DNA of 64,000 nt from Adiantum capillus-veneris (lineage: Eukaryota > Streptophyta > Polypodiopsida > Polypodiales > Pteridaceae), in assembly GCA_014529385.2 (NCBI GenBank), contig CM043969.1:18334446-18398445 (forward strand), written 5' to 3'. Position 1 is the stretch's first letter; every line of letters begins with the position of its first letter. The position numbers and the translations under genes were made by a program. Below, in pieces: positions 11,840 to 23,047 of this stretch. The notes beneath the pieces were generated by a model. It saw only the letters and a program-made list of their open reading frames with translations. It was not told the DNA's origin and ran no database searches.

Positions 11840-11910
<71 letters not shown>
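11264..11910. repeat. Three tandem ~215-bp units, each ending in a CT microsatellite
   Basis: Units start at 11264, 11481 and 11693 with CAACGAGGCAGTGGGAGG or a close variant. Each carries about 145 bases of unique sequence (CGGGCCAAAAGAGCACGC is in all three) followed by (CT)n at 11411-11479, 11631-11692 and 11841-11862; the third continues into (GT)24 at 11863-11910. The unique parts differ at a few positions only. All six frames stay open through much of the block because CT repeats lack stops; these frames are not genes. Confidence 0.9.
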
Positions 11911-11913
<3 letters not shown>

Positions 11914-11994
11914 TGTTTGTGTTTGTGTTTGTTTACTCAGAGACTGCGCGTTGGTCGAACTGATCGTCACAGGGGAAGGATGAGGGAATAGCTC

Positions 11995-12040
11995 CTTGCT
12001 TCGATGCAGGATGCTCTCTCTCTCCTTGCTTCGATGCAGG

Positions 12041-12103
<63 letters not shown>
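11995..12103. repeat. Duplicated CCTTGCTTCGATGCAGGA plus (CT)30
   Basis: CCTTGCTTCGATGCAGGA occurs at about 11995 and again at 12024, separated by CTCTCTCT, and is followed by a CT run at 12043-12103. It is a small version of the unit-plus-CT structure just upstream. Confidence 0.75.
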
Positions 12104-12105
<2 letters not shown>

Positions 12106-12844
12106 GTGGCAAGATGGTGGGGTTACACGATCAGCGAGGGCAAAAGGTAGCGATCATCGCGATGCAAGCAGCCATGGCAGCGACCATCGCGATGCAGGGA
12201 GCAAGCGGAATGAGTGCGAAAGACCCAATATGACTTTGCCTTTTGAATTGATGATTCGAAACGAATCATCCTTGGAAATTAATTAATGGAAGTGAGAAAG
12301 ACCCATGGCTACTCTTTAAAACAAATCAAATAATTTGGAGATTCTTTGAAGTCTCCATTTTAAGATTTACACATTGTGAGTCCCCTTCCCCCTCTCCCAT
12401 CGCCATCACCCTATCCAAATATTATAGCAATCCAATAGAAAACTCACCAAGAGTTTTTGTAAGGACTCCATTATACTTGGTGTGCCGATTGATTGGTGTG
12501 CTCACAGGCTCTGCTTCGCATGTGACAAAGGCTACATTTGCACCGCTGCTTTGAGCAATCGTGAAGAGAGAGAAGGTTGTTTGTGAGAGCTGGTATGAGT
12601 GAGGCACACACACACAAATGCCTTTCCCCTTCTAAGGGAGCCTTGTAGAGAGAGAGAGAGAGAGAGAGAGAGACGATTAGTAGTGTTTTTGCAATAAAAA
12701 TGAATAGGCATTTGTTATTGACTCTTCGATGTTAACAAATTGACTCTTCAATGTGTTTTGAAAAAAAATTCCCAAAGAGTTTTCAATAGCAAAAGCCTAT
12801 CCTACTCACTTTTGCCTTTGGTACAAAAGAGGAGAGAGAGAGAC
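12104..12844. other. No gene seen
   Basis: Contains a short direct repeat AGCGA-CATCGCGATGCA near 12148 and 12180, and a (GA)13 run at 12648-12673. No recognisable coding sequence. Confidence 0.4.
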
Positions 12845-12912
12845 TTTTAAAAAAGACCTTCCTCAAAATATCTGTGTCGGCACAAATCCTTTCAGGGAGG
12901 TGTTTTTTTCAA
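12845..12912. repeat. Palindrome, copy 2 (degenerate)
   Basis: Same layout as 11015-11078: GA run, TTTTAAAAA, a pyrimidine-rich arm, TGTCGGCACAAATCCTTT, then GGGAGG, T-run and A-run. The central GCGCCGGCGC has decayed to TGTGTCGGCACA. Same orientation as copy 1. Confidence 0.65.
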
Positions 12913-13307
12913 CAAAAAAATCTCTTTCTCTCTAGGGTTTTTGGAGTTTCTTTGTCGATGGCTCTGCTACTTGCGAGTCCTTATCGTCGAAGGTGAAAAA
13001 GAAGGGTTGTGCGGTAGGGTGAAGCTTGGGTGGGGCCAACTGGAGGTCAAGGGCACTAGATGCTTGGAGGGAAGCATGCCTTAGGGTGAGCCATCGGGTA
13101 GCTCTGGCCCCTCAAGTTCTTTGGCCTTCCTTTGCAAGCCACCCCTCCAAGCCCTATGAAAGGTGCAAACGATGGCTCACCTTATCTGCCGCACACAAAC
13201 AAAAATTTCACCTTGCCTCTCTAATACTACCATGCACTATCAAGAATTGGTTGGCAAGAATTGGTTGGCAACACTTTCCACCACTTTCTCGTCATAGGTT
13301 TTCAAGA

Positions 13308-13357
<50 letters not shown>

Positions 13358-13511
13358 CCTCTCCAAAAAAAACCCTCACCCATAGAAATCTTCACACTTG
13401 AGGATGGTGATGCACTATTGGATGTGGATGTGGTGGCTAACAGTCTTGTTGTGAAGGGGCAGGGTCTTTTTGTGTAAGCTACATCACAATCATCAAAAAC
13501 GTGTTGCACAT

Positions 13512-13569
<58 letters not shown>

Positions 13570-14884
13570 CTGATGCAAAGAGAGAGTCTACAGTCTTTGT
13601 TTATTGCATGCACGATGAGAGGGGGGGGGGGGATTAGAAAAAGCGGGGAACAAATTCTTAATGGATTTTATTAAGATTTTCTCTTTCACAATTTTTCTCA
13701 AAAAAATAGTGGCTACATACTCTCTATGTAGTTTTTTTTTTAGAGGGTCTGCCTTTTTTAACTACACAAAGAGAGAGAGAGAGAGAGAGAGCGAGCTATC
13801 CTATGGATTTGTGGAAAGCTCCCCACCCTCCCTTTTTAAAAAATTATTTGCCTCAGGCCCTCGCATTGGTGCATGGGGCTTGGGGAGGTCGAGAGAGGGA
13901 GAGGGGGGGGGGAGGGGGGGGAATAAGTTGAGTTCCTCTATGAATTTACCGTATTTGAGTATCACAAAATCGTGTCCACTAGTTGGGATCCTCTTTGAGA
14001 TGGCTCATTCCTTGGTTGGAAAGAGGAAAAACCAGGAAAAAGGCCAATGCCAATTGGCCTCTTTTGTTTAATAGTCTGCAGGGAAAACAAGGTAGGAGGT
14101 GAATTGAGGAAATAAAGTGCATGGATGGATGCAATAGACCTACTTGCAGTCCACCTCCTCAGCATTGGTAGCCCTTTCTCCCTAGGGTCCCCTTTTGTTT
14201 CACAAGTTTCTTACGTATGAGAAGAGTGGTTGTGCTTTTATATGACAGACATGCGACTTGGGTTTCCCCTCTGTCCAAGATTGTGGACATTCATTGAGCC
14301 TGATTAAACAGGTGTCATAGTCTATTTAGTAGTTTCATGTGTTTCTATTGCAATGTGTATGATACTATTTGTCTAGTAAATTTAGGGAGGGAGTAGATTT
14401 TGTTGAGAGAGAGAGAGAAGGGGGGGGGGGGGGGAGAATGGCTCCCTTTTCCCCCTAGAACAAGGATATCATATTCACATTCTTTAGCTCTCTACAAGTG
14501 GCTTCATCGTCACATTGATTTATATGGATAAAGAATTGTCACTAGGATCACATGTTGTTGTTGGTTAGATATATATGTAGATAGGGCAATAAAGAGAGAC
14601 ACGATCAAGATCTACTAGTTTTGTGAGGGGGCTAGCGCAGAGAGCATTGAAATTTGCCGGTTCTAGTTTGAGGATCAAAGATATTATGGGATCTTTTCTT
14701 CAAACTCTAGTTTGATTTCTTTCTCTTTATTTCTTCCTCCCTCCTTAAGTACAAACAAAGGCACCTTCCCTCTTACGCATCCTCACCATCTATAGAAGGC
14801 CTCCAAATTGCATCTACCAGAAAGAGCCTAAATATTCTACGCATGTCAGCTTCTCAATTTTGGGAAAAGCCTTCAAAAGATAAT

Positions 14885-14933
<49 letters not shown>

Positions 14934-15243
14934 CAGGGAGTAGTCGACGCAACACAAACTTCTTGCCTACATTCGATGATCACTTTGTCTTTTGGGATCT
15001 TGGTAGATTTCTCATAAAAGCTAAATAAAATTCAATGAGGATACTGATACTCATCAACAAATAGGTGATGGTCTTAATTTGCAACACCCTAAAATATTCA
15101 CAATAGTCAGCTACTAAGGTTGCCCCATGAGCAAAGTGTTGTGAAGAATAATATAGCCCGCTATAATTAAGCAAAGAGTTGAAAATACTTAAACATAGTG
15201 CAAAAGTAAGAGATCGAGGGGGGGGGGGGGGGGGGGGGGGGGG
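12913..15243. repeat. Microsatellite and poly-G rich tract without genes
   Basis: GA runs at 13310-13352, 13515-13565, 13771-13791 and 14888-14928; G runs at 13621-13632 (12), 13903-13921 (interrupted by one A), 14420-14434 (15) and 15218-15243 (26). Open frames overlapping these tracts (for example 13026-13385) are repeat artefacts. About 13376-13490 is open on the plus strand (EIFTLEDGDALLDVDVVAN) but has no identifiable family. Confidence 0.75.
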
Positions 15244-18200
15244 CGGGGCTACAAGGTCAAGCATCAATGCATAGGAAGGCCTACAGAGAGCATGTTAGCA
15301 ATGTTAGACTAGTGTTTGGGAAAAACGATCTTCACAAACTTACAAAATTCCTTTGGGCAATGGAAAATCTATGAGGTTTCTTTTACTTGCTAGAAAAAAA
15401 CACAAGAAAAAGCAAGCTCAAGAGTTATCCAATGTCAAGCTTGCTAGCATGTTCCTTGCTTAGCATAGCCATTCTTAAATTTAACCACCATCTTTAAGAG
15501 GTCTAGGGTCAATTTATTTAGTCTCTCAAGTAAAGAAATGAGTGACTTACTGGAACTCTTGGCTATGTGTGTTTTGATAAAGTTCCTCTCATTAACTTGC
15601 TCAATTTTATCATCGCTCAAGAAAGTTCGCTCGAAGTTTGGAATTCTTCCTTAACTCTTTCCGTAGGAAATGAGTGTTGCAACTCATATTCTTTATAGGA
15701 TGGTGATACATCCACCCAATCATGACATTTTCCAACATATCATGGTGACCTTAAAGAGAACCAAAACTTTTCACAAAAGATGGATTTAGGGGAGAACCAA
15801 TCCAAAAGCTCCTTGAGGTAAAGATGATGTGAATAGACCAATCCTATGTAATGTGCCTTCATGTATAAAGTCTTCCTATAGCAAGGGCCAAAAAGAACCT
15901 ACAAACATAATCAAATACATGTTAAGAACATGTCAAACTGAGATGTTCCTCCCTCTGCCTCTAATGAAACTCCTAGATTTTCCTCTAAAAGTGCTAGAAT
16001 TGGAGCCAAGGGTAAGGAAAGAAGTAAAAGCACTATTAGCAGTGGTGAGAGAGTTTGGCCTCTTAAGAGAGGGTGTGTTCATCAAATTTCAACTCTTTGA
16101 GAATGTCAAGCATCATGCATCTAAAGGTATTAAAGGAAATTTGGGGAATCAAAAGGGTATGGGCATGTCCTGCAAGCCAAGAAGAGAAGAGGGAGATATG
16201 AAAATCCACCGGCTTGTCAAGAAAGAGGAGCTCAAGATGGTTTAGAATGAACCAAATAGCATGGTCAAACCACGTGATACTTGAATCACATGATGATTTT
16301 GGGTCAAGAAATTTACACGTGCACTTTAAGTGATGTCTATAAACATTTCAAACAGATTTGGTGTAGTGTTCATTGTTACTTTTGGTAAACTTCATGACAC
16401 CTGTTCTGTGGATTTATGAAATTGAGGTTAATAGGTGCTTTAATGAGTTCTTTTTTATCCAAAAACTTCCCTCCTTTAAGCATTTTAAGGCAGCAATCCT
16501 CAATAGTGATAGCATGATGATAAGTAAGGTAGACCTAGGTTTCACTGATGGGTGCAAAAATGCTTTGTTAGGTAAAATACAACGTTGGTGGTCAACTCCA
16601 AATGACTCTACTTGAATTTGTCTAATTAAAAGAAAAGGGAAAACTTTAGAAACTTTTGGGATCATTTCCAACAAATCAATTTCATTAAGAGTACGGAGAC
16701 TATTTTGGAATTATTTTGATATCTTCCAAGGTAGTCATATCTCTATATAAGAGGCCACCAAATTGCAAGACGATAGGGGTGTCTAGAGTAGTGACGAAGG
16801 CAAGATTCAAGCCACAAAGTCTCTTTAAAAATTTGGCAACATCAGCACACTAAACGAGAAGAAGTGGGCCAACTCTCAGTTATATTGTTGCAACAAAATA
16901 GGGAGGTGGGTAGCTAATTAAGAATTCATTTTACAACCTTCCTCGGACTCTCTTTCCCAAAGCAGCGATGATTTTAACCCAATCCTTGAAGGAGAGTAAG
17001 TGTAAAATAGAATATGTATTTTCTAGAAATGAAGAGGAGTCATAAATTAGTTGTGAAGCATGCACACCAAAGTACAAGAAAGCTAGCCATGTAAGAGGCT
17101 AGCTCAAGGCCTTGGGAGAGGGCAAAAGACTATAATATAACAAAAAAAGTGGTAGATTAGTTAAGTGATAAATCTAGTCCAAATACATAATTTGGCCTTC
17201 CTTTCAAGAAAAGCTAGTCCGAATACAGGCCTAGTCATAGAGGTCGGGCTTTTATGTATGAGGGACTGATTTAAATATTGTAAGATGTTGACCATGATTT
17301 TGGCATGTTTTTTAGGTCGTAGATAACCCTCATTTGAGCAATCCATTTATGGGCATATTGTTACTAATATCAAGAGAATGAATTAAGACAAGACATCTAA
17401 CAAGGTTTAGTATAGTTAAGAGAACCTACATCCTAAAACCAACCAAGCCAAAGGACTACTATAGTTGTAGACAAAAACATAGCCTATAGCCACAGACTAA
17501 CCACATAACACATGTCAAGAAACTACGAATAGTGGGTCAATCTAGTCCTATAGACAAGAAGTACACTAAAACCAACATCTCGATCCACCCAGCAAAGTGG
17601 GAGGGCCTTGTGTTTAGGATGTGTGTGTCGTTTTATTATAGCTAATACTTACACACAAAAAGAACATTAAGTTCAAAGACCACTAGTGGGATTTAGACAA
17701 TTGGAAGGTGGTTTGCACAAAAACAACTCATCATTTGATTCATTTTGTACAATATGGTAAGAATGATTGAGGATTCTTTCCATTAATCTAATCATTAGGA
17801 CTACAACTATAGGTGTATTTGAAGCTAAAATAGGTATTCATCTTCAGAGTCAAATAGTAGGTAAGCTAAACGACTTTAAGCAAAGACAGAATTCTCACTT
17901 GCATCCATATACACAAGACAACAATAGAAACCTTTTTCTAAAACATTATAACCCAGCAAAGGTAATTATTCCTTTTGTAGGTAGGGAAAAAAAGGTTGTT
18001 CTTTTAAATTTTTCAATAGAATTTTAACCAACTAACACCTTCATATACTTCCATCTAGTAAACCCTCCTAGTATTATCACTTTATTGGCAAAAGAGACTT
18101 TGTTTTTTTGAACCCTATATCCATATTCAACCAACTTATATTTTTTTGAAAGCAAACTTTTAGAGTTAAGGGCCAGGTACATAAAAGAGAATCAACAAGT

Positions 18201-18737
18201 TAGTGAGTGTAAGGAATGGAAAGAGCACTTAGAAAACAGAAAGGAAACAGCATAAAAATCAAGTGCATATATCAAAGAAGAAATGCATGCAGCACTAGAT
18301 GCAATGACTATGATGCTTTTCGAAGGGATTTTTGTTTTAAAGGTTTATGGTGCATCTAACATGGTTTTTGAGAGTTTTTTCTTAAGAAGATTGCCTTGAA
18401 AAAGTTCAAAAGAAACCAATCTTTCAAACTATTGTCCTTTTCAAAAATCATACTAGAGGCCAAAATTCCCATAACTAGATGTACAATTTATCTTTCTAGC
18501 TTGTAAAAGTGAGAGAAGAAGCATCAAATAATAAAGACGACTTCCATCCTTAGCGAGTACAAAAAAATCCACTACTATCAAGTGAATCATCTTTGGAAAT
18601 TGTTGTCTTTATGAGCTACCAATCTAGAACATGTAGTGCTCTAGGCAAAACATGCTTATTAAGCATGGGGGAACCTTGTATAGAACTCATCAATTTGAAG
18701 CGTCCCTCTAAAGCACCAAGTTACCTTTTAGATATAA
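15244..18737. other. No recognisable gene
   Basis: A 3.5-kb AT-rich stretch. The longest plus frame (15829-16245, 138 codons) and the opposing frames at 16373-16674 have no motif I recognise. No LTR ends, primer sites or tRNA-like folds were noticed. It may be an eroded transposon or intergenic DNA. Confidence 0.4.
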
Positions 18738-18900
18738 TGACTACGCCACTCTAGGGCTATCCGATCTTTTCATTTCACACTAAGTAATACACTCTTTGTT
18801 GTGTGCCTTGAGCTTCCTTCTTGTTCTCCAAGCTGTGTGTGCCTTCAGCTTCCTTCTTGTTCTCCAAGCTGTGTGTGTTTCCTTGCAACCCTAATTCCAA
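18738..18900 (+). mobile_element. Truncated copia LTR, 3' part
   Basis: From CTAGGGCTATC through TGTTGTGTGCCTTGAGCTTC to ACCCTAATTCCAA it matches the last ~120 bases of the copia LTR at 38211-38472. A 36-base unit (GCCTTGAGCTTCCTTCTTGT and the next 16 bases) is tandemly duplicated here and single there. The front half of the LTR is missing. Confidence 0.75.
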
Positions 18901-18904
18901 AAAT

Positions 18905-18916
18905 TGGTACCAGAGC
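18905..18916 (+). other. Primer binding site of a copia element
   Basis: TGGTACCAGAGC follows the LTR end, one base from the TGGTATCAGAGC initiator-tRNA-Met complement. About 150 bases of likely leader follow, then homology is lost. With the C1/C2 family at 25.7-38.5 kb this shows the 5' side of the same family. Confidence 0.75.
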
Positions 18917-19059
18917 AGGTTGCGTCCTCCCAAGCTTAGTTGCAAGCAAATCCAGCACACGCTTGCTCACTTTCTTTGATTTTGTGAGACTAAGGCATTT
19001 ATAAGGTTTAAGAAGCATCCAACAAGTCCAATGTGATAATGGGGTAGCAAGGCATCCCA

Positions 19060-19580
19060 TACTTTAAACTTAGATCAGCACACTTTTCTCGGTTATGAGC
19101 TCAAAATAAAGCAAGTAGTTCTAGCTAAAGGAATCCTAAAAGCCAATACCAGTCTTAGTGTCAAAAGAGAATGAGAAGTGTGTCAAAGATGACGATGCGG
19201 AAGCGTAGAGACCAAGGAGAGTGAGCATGAGAGAGAGAGAGAGATAGTCTCCTAAACCAATCAACCTTGGCAATGAATAATTGAATGTGTATACAATGGA
19301 GGCAAGGGGTTTCTTATATAGCAACCTCAAAAAATTGCCCTACCCAGACTTTGACAAATAAGTAAAATAATACCTAAAAGCCAAAAGAAATAATGGGATC
19401 ACATTGGGCAATTCACGTGAGATGCCAAAACTCTAACACCCTCTTTGCAGCCCTCATAGTGGACATCAAAGTGAGACCAAGTCAATGAAGAAGCTATCAT
19501 GGACACACCAGCAACATCAATAATGGTGGATACACCTTGGATTTGCTACCCTCAACTTTGTACCTGAGAATTCCATCTTG
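19060..19580. other. No gene seen
   Basis: Spacer with a short GA run near 19230. No recognisable reading frame. Confidence 0.35.
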
Positions 19581-19589
19581 AGCATCCGT

Positions 19590-20865
19590 TGCCTTTTTAG
19601 AAACTTTGAACTATAGACCACACTACATCCAAGAATCCCCATTCATGAACTGTGAACAGATCACATCCAAAATATAATACTCCAAGATAATGAGTTGTGG
19701 AACACACCCTGTCCATAATTCGACCAACAAAATTGATGTCGAGGCCATTGTGGCAGCATAGGGAACCACTGCCATGAAAGGCCAAGGATTTCTCAACAAA
19801 AATCCATCCAATTCATTGTAGGTACGTCCCCATCGCATCATCATAACCGACAAAAGTATTAGCATGCATACCCATAGGTAGAAAAAAAGGAGGAGAACCC
19901 ATTCCCATAAAGGAATCTATATGGTACCGACATACGTGCAACATCAAATAGATATTTAGTCCAGCAAGATAGAAGGAGGTAGCAAAGCATTAGCCAACAT
20001 GGAAAGGAGAGAGCCACACGATGCAGATTGGCATACAAAGGGAGGGAGAAGAGGATTCAAGGCACGCCATTCAAGGAATAGGAGAAAAAGTTGTTCACCT
20101 TGCAATCCAAGCCTCCCCTTTGGGCCTTTACATTCCCTAGGACCATACCACCCATGGCAGCCCATGCAATCTTGTGACTTTTGGCTTTAGCTTGAGTTAC
20201 TGCACAATTCTCATAGGAAAATCCCCTAGCAAACTTTGCCATTAGCTCCCTATTAGAGGGGGCAGCTTGGTACACTTTCTAATACAAAAGACGGCAAGGG
20301 TTATAGCAATGATCCTGCACCATATGTAGGAAGACCTCTTGAGTTCTTCTTCTCGAGATATTTGAAGAAGGTCAGCCACTTCTCAAGTGGCAAATCTCGG
20401 TCGGTAAGGTCTTTGGCTAGCTTTCCCTCCAGGCTCAAGTTGTACTAAGCAGGCAGCTTAACAGCTAAGTAGCAAAATCAAGAGAGCTTGGGTTACTTGA
20501 AAGATGCTGGCAATAGGAAAGAGAACAAGCAAACATCAATTCTCGAGGGGACATGCATGCAGCAATAGGGTAACAATGTGTAAACAAAATCCAATGGATG
20601 AAATATGTAATAAGAATATGTGCATGTAGCAGACATGGAAGAAGAGCACAATATCTTTCTGAGCATCAAACTTTGCAATTGAGGGTGCCATTTTTGTCAG
20701 GGAGCCTTCATCTTGCTTTGGAGGTGGTGAAGGGGTCCACAAGACAGAGTCAGCATCCTTGGAGTGTCTCTTGCTCTTCCTGGAGGGGGTGTTCCTCCTG
20801 GGGGTGGTAGCTCTCATCTTTGTGCACAAAAATTGGTCAGAGACAGCAGAGGTATGAGTGAGCAT
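19590..20865 (-). other. Possible remnant of an unrecognised minus-strand coding region
   Basis: Several minus-strand frames look protein-like without matching a family I know. At 20640-20820 there is a basic then Pro-rich start (MRATTPRRNTPSRKS, VLWTPSPPPKQDEGSL). At about 20320-20420 it reads KLAKDLTDRDLPLEKWL and FFKYLEKKNSRGLP. At 20057-20275 it reads NRELMAKFARGFSYENCAV. At 19600-19860 there are two overlapping frames of 62 and 80 codons. The stretch between 20420 and 20640 is pyrimidine-rich and might be an intron. Either a decayed host gene or an odd gag; function unknown. Confidence 0.3.
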
Positions 20866-21024
20866 GAAAGTGCTTGGCGAGAGGGAAGGTAGGAAGGGAG
20901 GAGCAGATAAGGTATGACTCTTGCATCAAGGTCTTGGGGTTTATTTACACATGGCTCCACACGTTGGAGTATGATTCATCATGCTCATATTTTCCCTTTG
21001 AAGATTCCAAAAACTCACTCCAAA

Positions 21025-22630
21025 TGTCATAATAATCAATATCTAATTCTCCTAAATGATTTTCTCATATTAAACTGATCATTTAATGTGGGGAAGTGCC
21101 AAGGGAGAAAAAGCTAGAATATTGGTTAAGCCAGCAGACCGGCCACAGTAGGGATCCAAAGGAGGGAAAATAGGGATCCAAAGGGGGGGCCATCTGCAAA
21201 AGAGCCATGTGCAACAATGGGCTAAAAAGACCCTAAGGTTCAGCCCATTAAGACTTCCAAAATGCTAAGGTTCCAAAATTCAAAGGTTGTGTCCAAAGGT
21301 CAACCCTAGGGAAAATTGGATGCTTTGTGTGTGCCCTAAAAGTCTTTGCACATCCCTACATGGGAGGGGGCGAGCCCCAAAGGTAGGGGATGAGAGAGAA
21401 AGCCACACACACACACACACACACACACAGAGGATCCCTTTACACAAAGGGAATGAGGGACACATGTCAGCTCCCTAGGCCAGATGCCCACAAGGTGTGC
21501 CCAATTCCTATTGGAAGACCCTTGAAGTGGACCAATGAGAATTAAGCTAGAGTAAATGTAGTTTAATTAATTTAAAAACATTTAATAAAAGAAACCAATG
21601 AGAATTAAGTCTCCTAGAAGACTATTGGGCAGTCTCCCAAAGGGTCCAATGAGCATTCAGAAGCCCCATGGCTTGCCTGATTTCTATTGGCCAGGAGACA
21701 AAGGGGTCCAATGAGAGTTTAGTTTAATTATTTAATTACCTAAAGCTCTCACAAAAGGGGAAAGGGGGACACATGTCAGAAGGCTATCACTTATGCTGCT
21801 TAATACCTATTGGCTTGACTTGGGGAGGTCCAATGAGGCAAAAGCCAGACCAAATTAGCAGCTAAGGCTCGCCCAAGAGAGAGAGGGGGCTGATTTTTGC
21901 TTGGCATTGACACACACACACACACTCACACTTGACCATGTGTGAAGGAAGAATACTCTATCTCCTCCCAAGCTTTAATGGAGAGCTCATCACCTACTCC
22001 AAGCTTGTGAGATAGAAGCCTACATCAATACTCTCTTGGCATGTGGATGCAAATCCAACCAAGAGCCAAGCTTCAATGCATGCTCATCTCCTCTACCAAG
22101 CTAATTACTAAGCTAAGCTATGCTAATATGAGTGATTATGTGAGGAGATGTACATCTTTCTCGTAAGATACTCCTTCTTCCTCTCAATCTACTCTCATAC
22201 CCTGCTAGCTCTCACCATCTTCGAAGGTGTGTGAGGTCTTGGGTCTGAGAACGGGGATAATTCAAGTTGTGTTTGATTAAGTGTTTTGCTTGGTGTATGA
22301 AGCTTCCATCTTCATTGCACTAGCTAGTCTTGAAGGAACACAAAGAATTGTATTGTACAATGTCTCTCTTGATGGGAGAAACCATAATACAAAGCCTTTT
22401 GGAGGGGGGACCGGCTCCATGAAAATCCGGTCCTCAACTGTTGTCAATAGCTTAATTGCTCTCTCTTTTGAAAGTATTGTCGATGCTATCTAACTAGGTG
22501 TTATGCTTTTTGTTGCTCTCTCCACCCAAGCACTCTTGTAATTCTCATTAGGAATCTATTCTAATGAAATGCCCACTATGTTCATGCTAATTTCCGCTAC
22601 ACATAAGTTATTAGGCCATTAAATGTTACA
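21025..22630 (+). mobile_element. 5' LTR of element B (A/B/D family)
   Basis: Starts TGTCATAATAATC at 21025 and ends AATGTTACA at 22630 (1,606 bases), right before a perfect primer site. It is the reverse complement match of the element A LTRs and shares its start and end with the D LTR at 49004-50571. Ten CCAAT/ATTGG pentamers lie between about 21500 and 21840. A CA run lies at 21403-21429. No 3' LTR of this copy is in the window. Confidence 0.92.
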
Positions 22631-22631
22631 T

Positions 22632-22643
22632 TGGTATCAGAGC
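22632..22643 (+). other. Primer binding site of element B
   Basis: TGGTATCAGAGC, a perfect complement to the 3' end of initiator tRNA-Met, one base after the LTR end. Confidence 0.92.
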
Positions 22644-23047
22644 TCAAGGTTTCTCTTTTCTTGCTCAAGAAGGGAGGTCCTCAAGCTAGCTACAAATGGT
22701 TGGTATTATTAATTGCCTGTGAGTAAGTAGAATAGGGATTTTTCAGCCTTGCAGTGCGCCTGCCTTTGTGCAGTTAACGGGGCATCACCGTCGAGAGCTA
22801 TGGTCTTAATAGTGGAGTCCTACGGGGCTTGCCTACGGCTTAACCACTATTGAGCTATTAGAAGCTTGACAGGAGCCGGTGTTGTCTTGGTGTCAAAAGA
22901 CCCTCTCTTCTATTCCTTGCAATTAATGGTATTCAAGCCGCGGGTACAGTAGCTTGAGTGCTTTTTCTAAAGGGGTAAAGAGGAGTAGCAACTAGGGCTT
23001 GAAGTGCCAAAGTATACCTAAAAAGTTTACACCTAAAAGTTGTTAGA
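22644..23047 (+). other. Leader of element B
   Basis: About 400 bases of untranslated leader between primer site and gag, conserved in elements A (4471-4876, reversed) and D (50585-50997). Confidence 0.6.

Noticed and set aside
11280-11910. CRISPR-like array (three repeats with unique sequence)
   Set aside because: Units are about 215 bp with microsatellite ends in a eukaryotic genome; this is a tandem duplication.
11113-11991. Several overlapping long open frames on both strands (up to 196 codons) with poly-(Leu-Ser), (Arg-Glu) or (Val-Cys) stretches
   Set aside because: They are open only because CT/GA/GT repeats contain no stop codons in any frame; the unique parts do not resemble protein.
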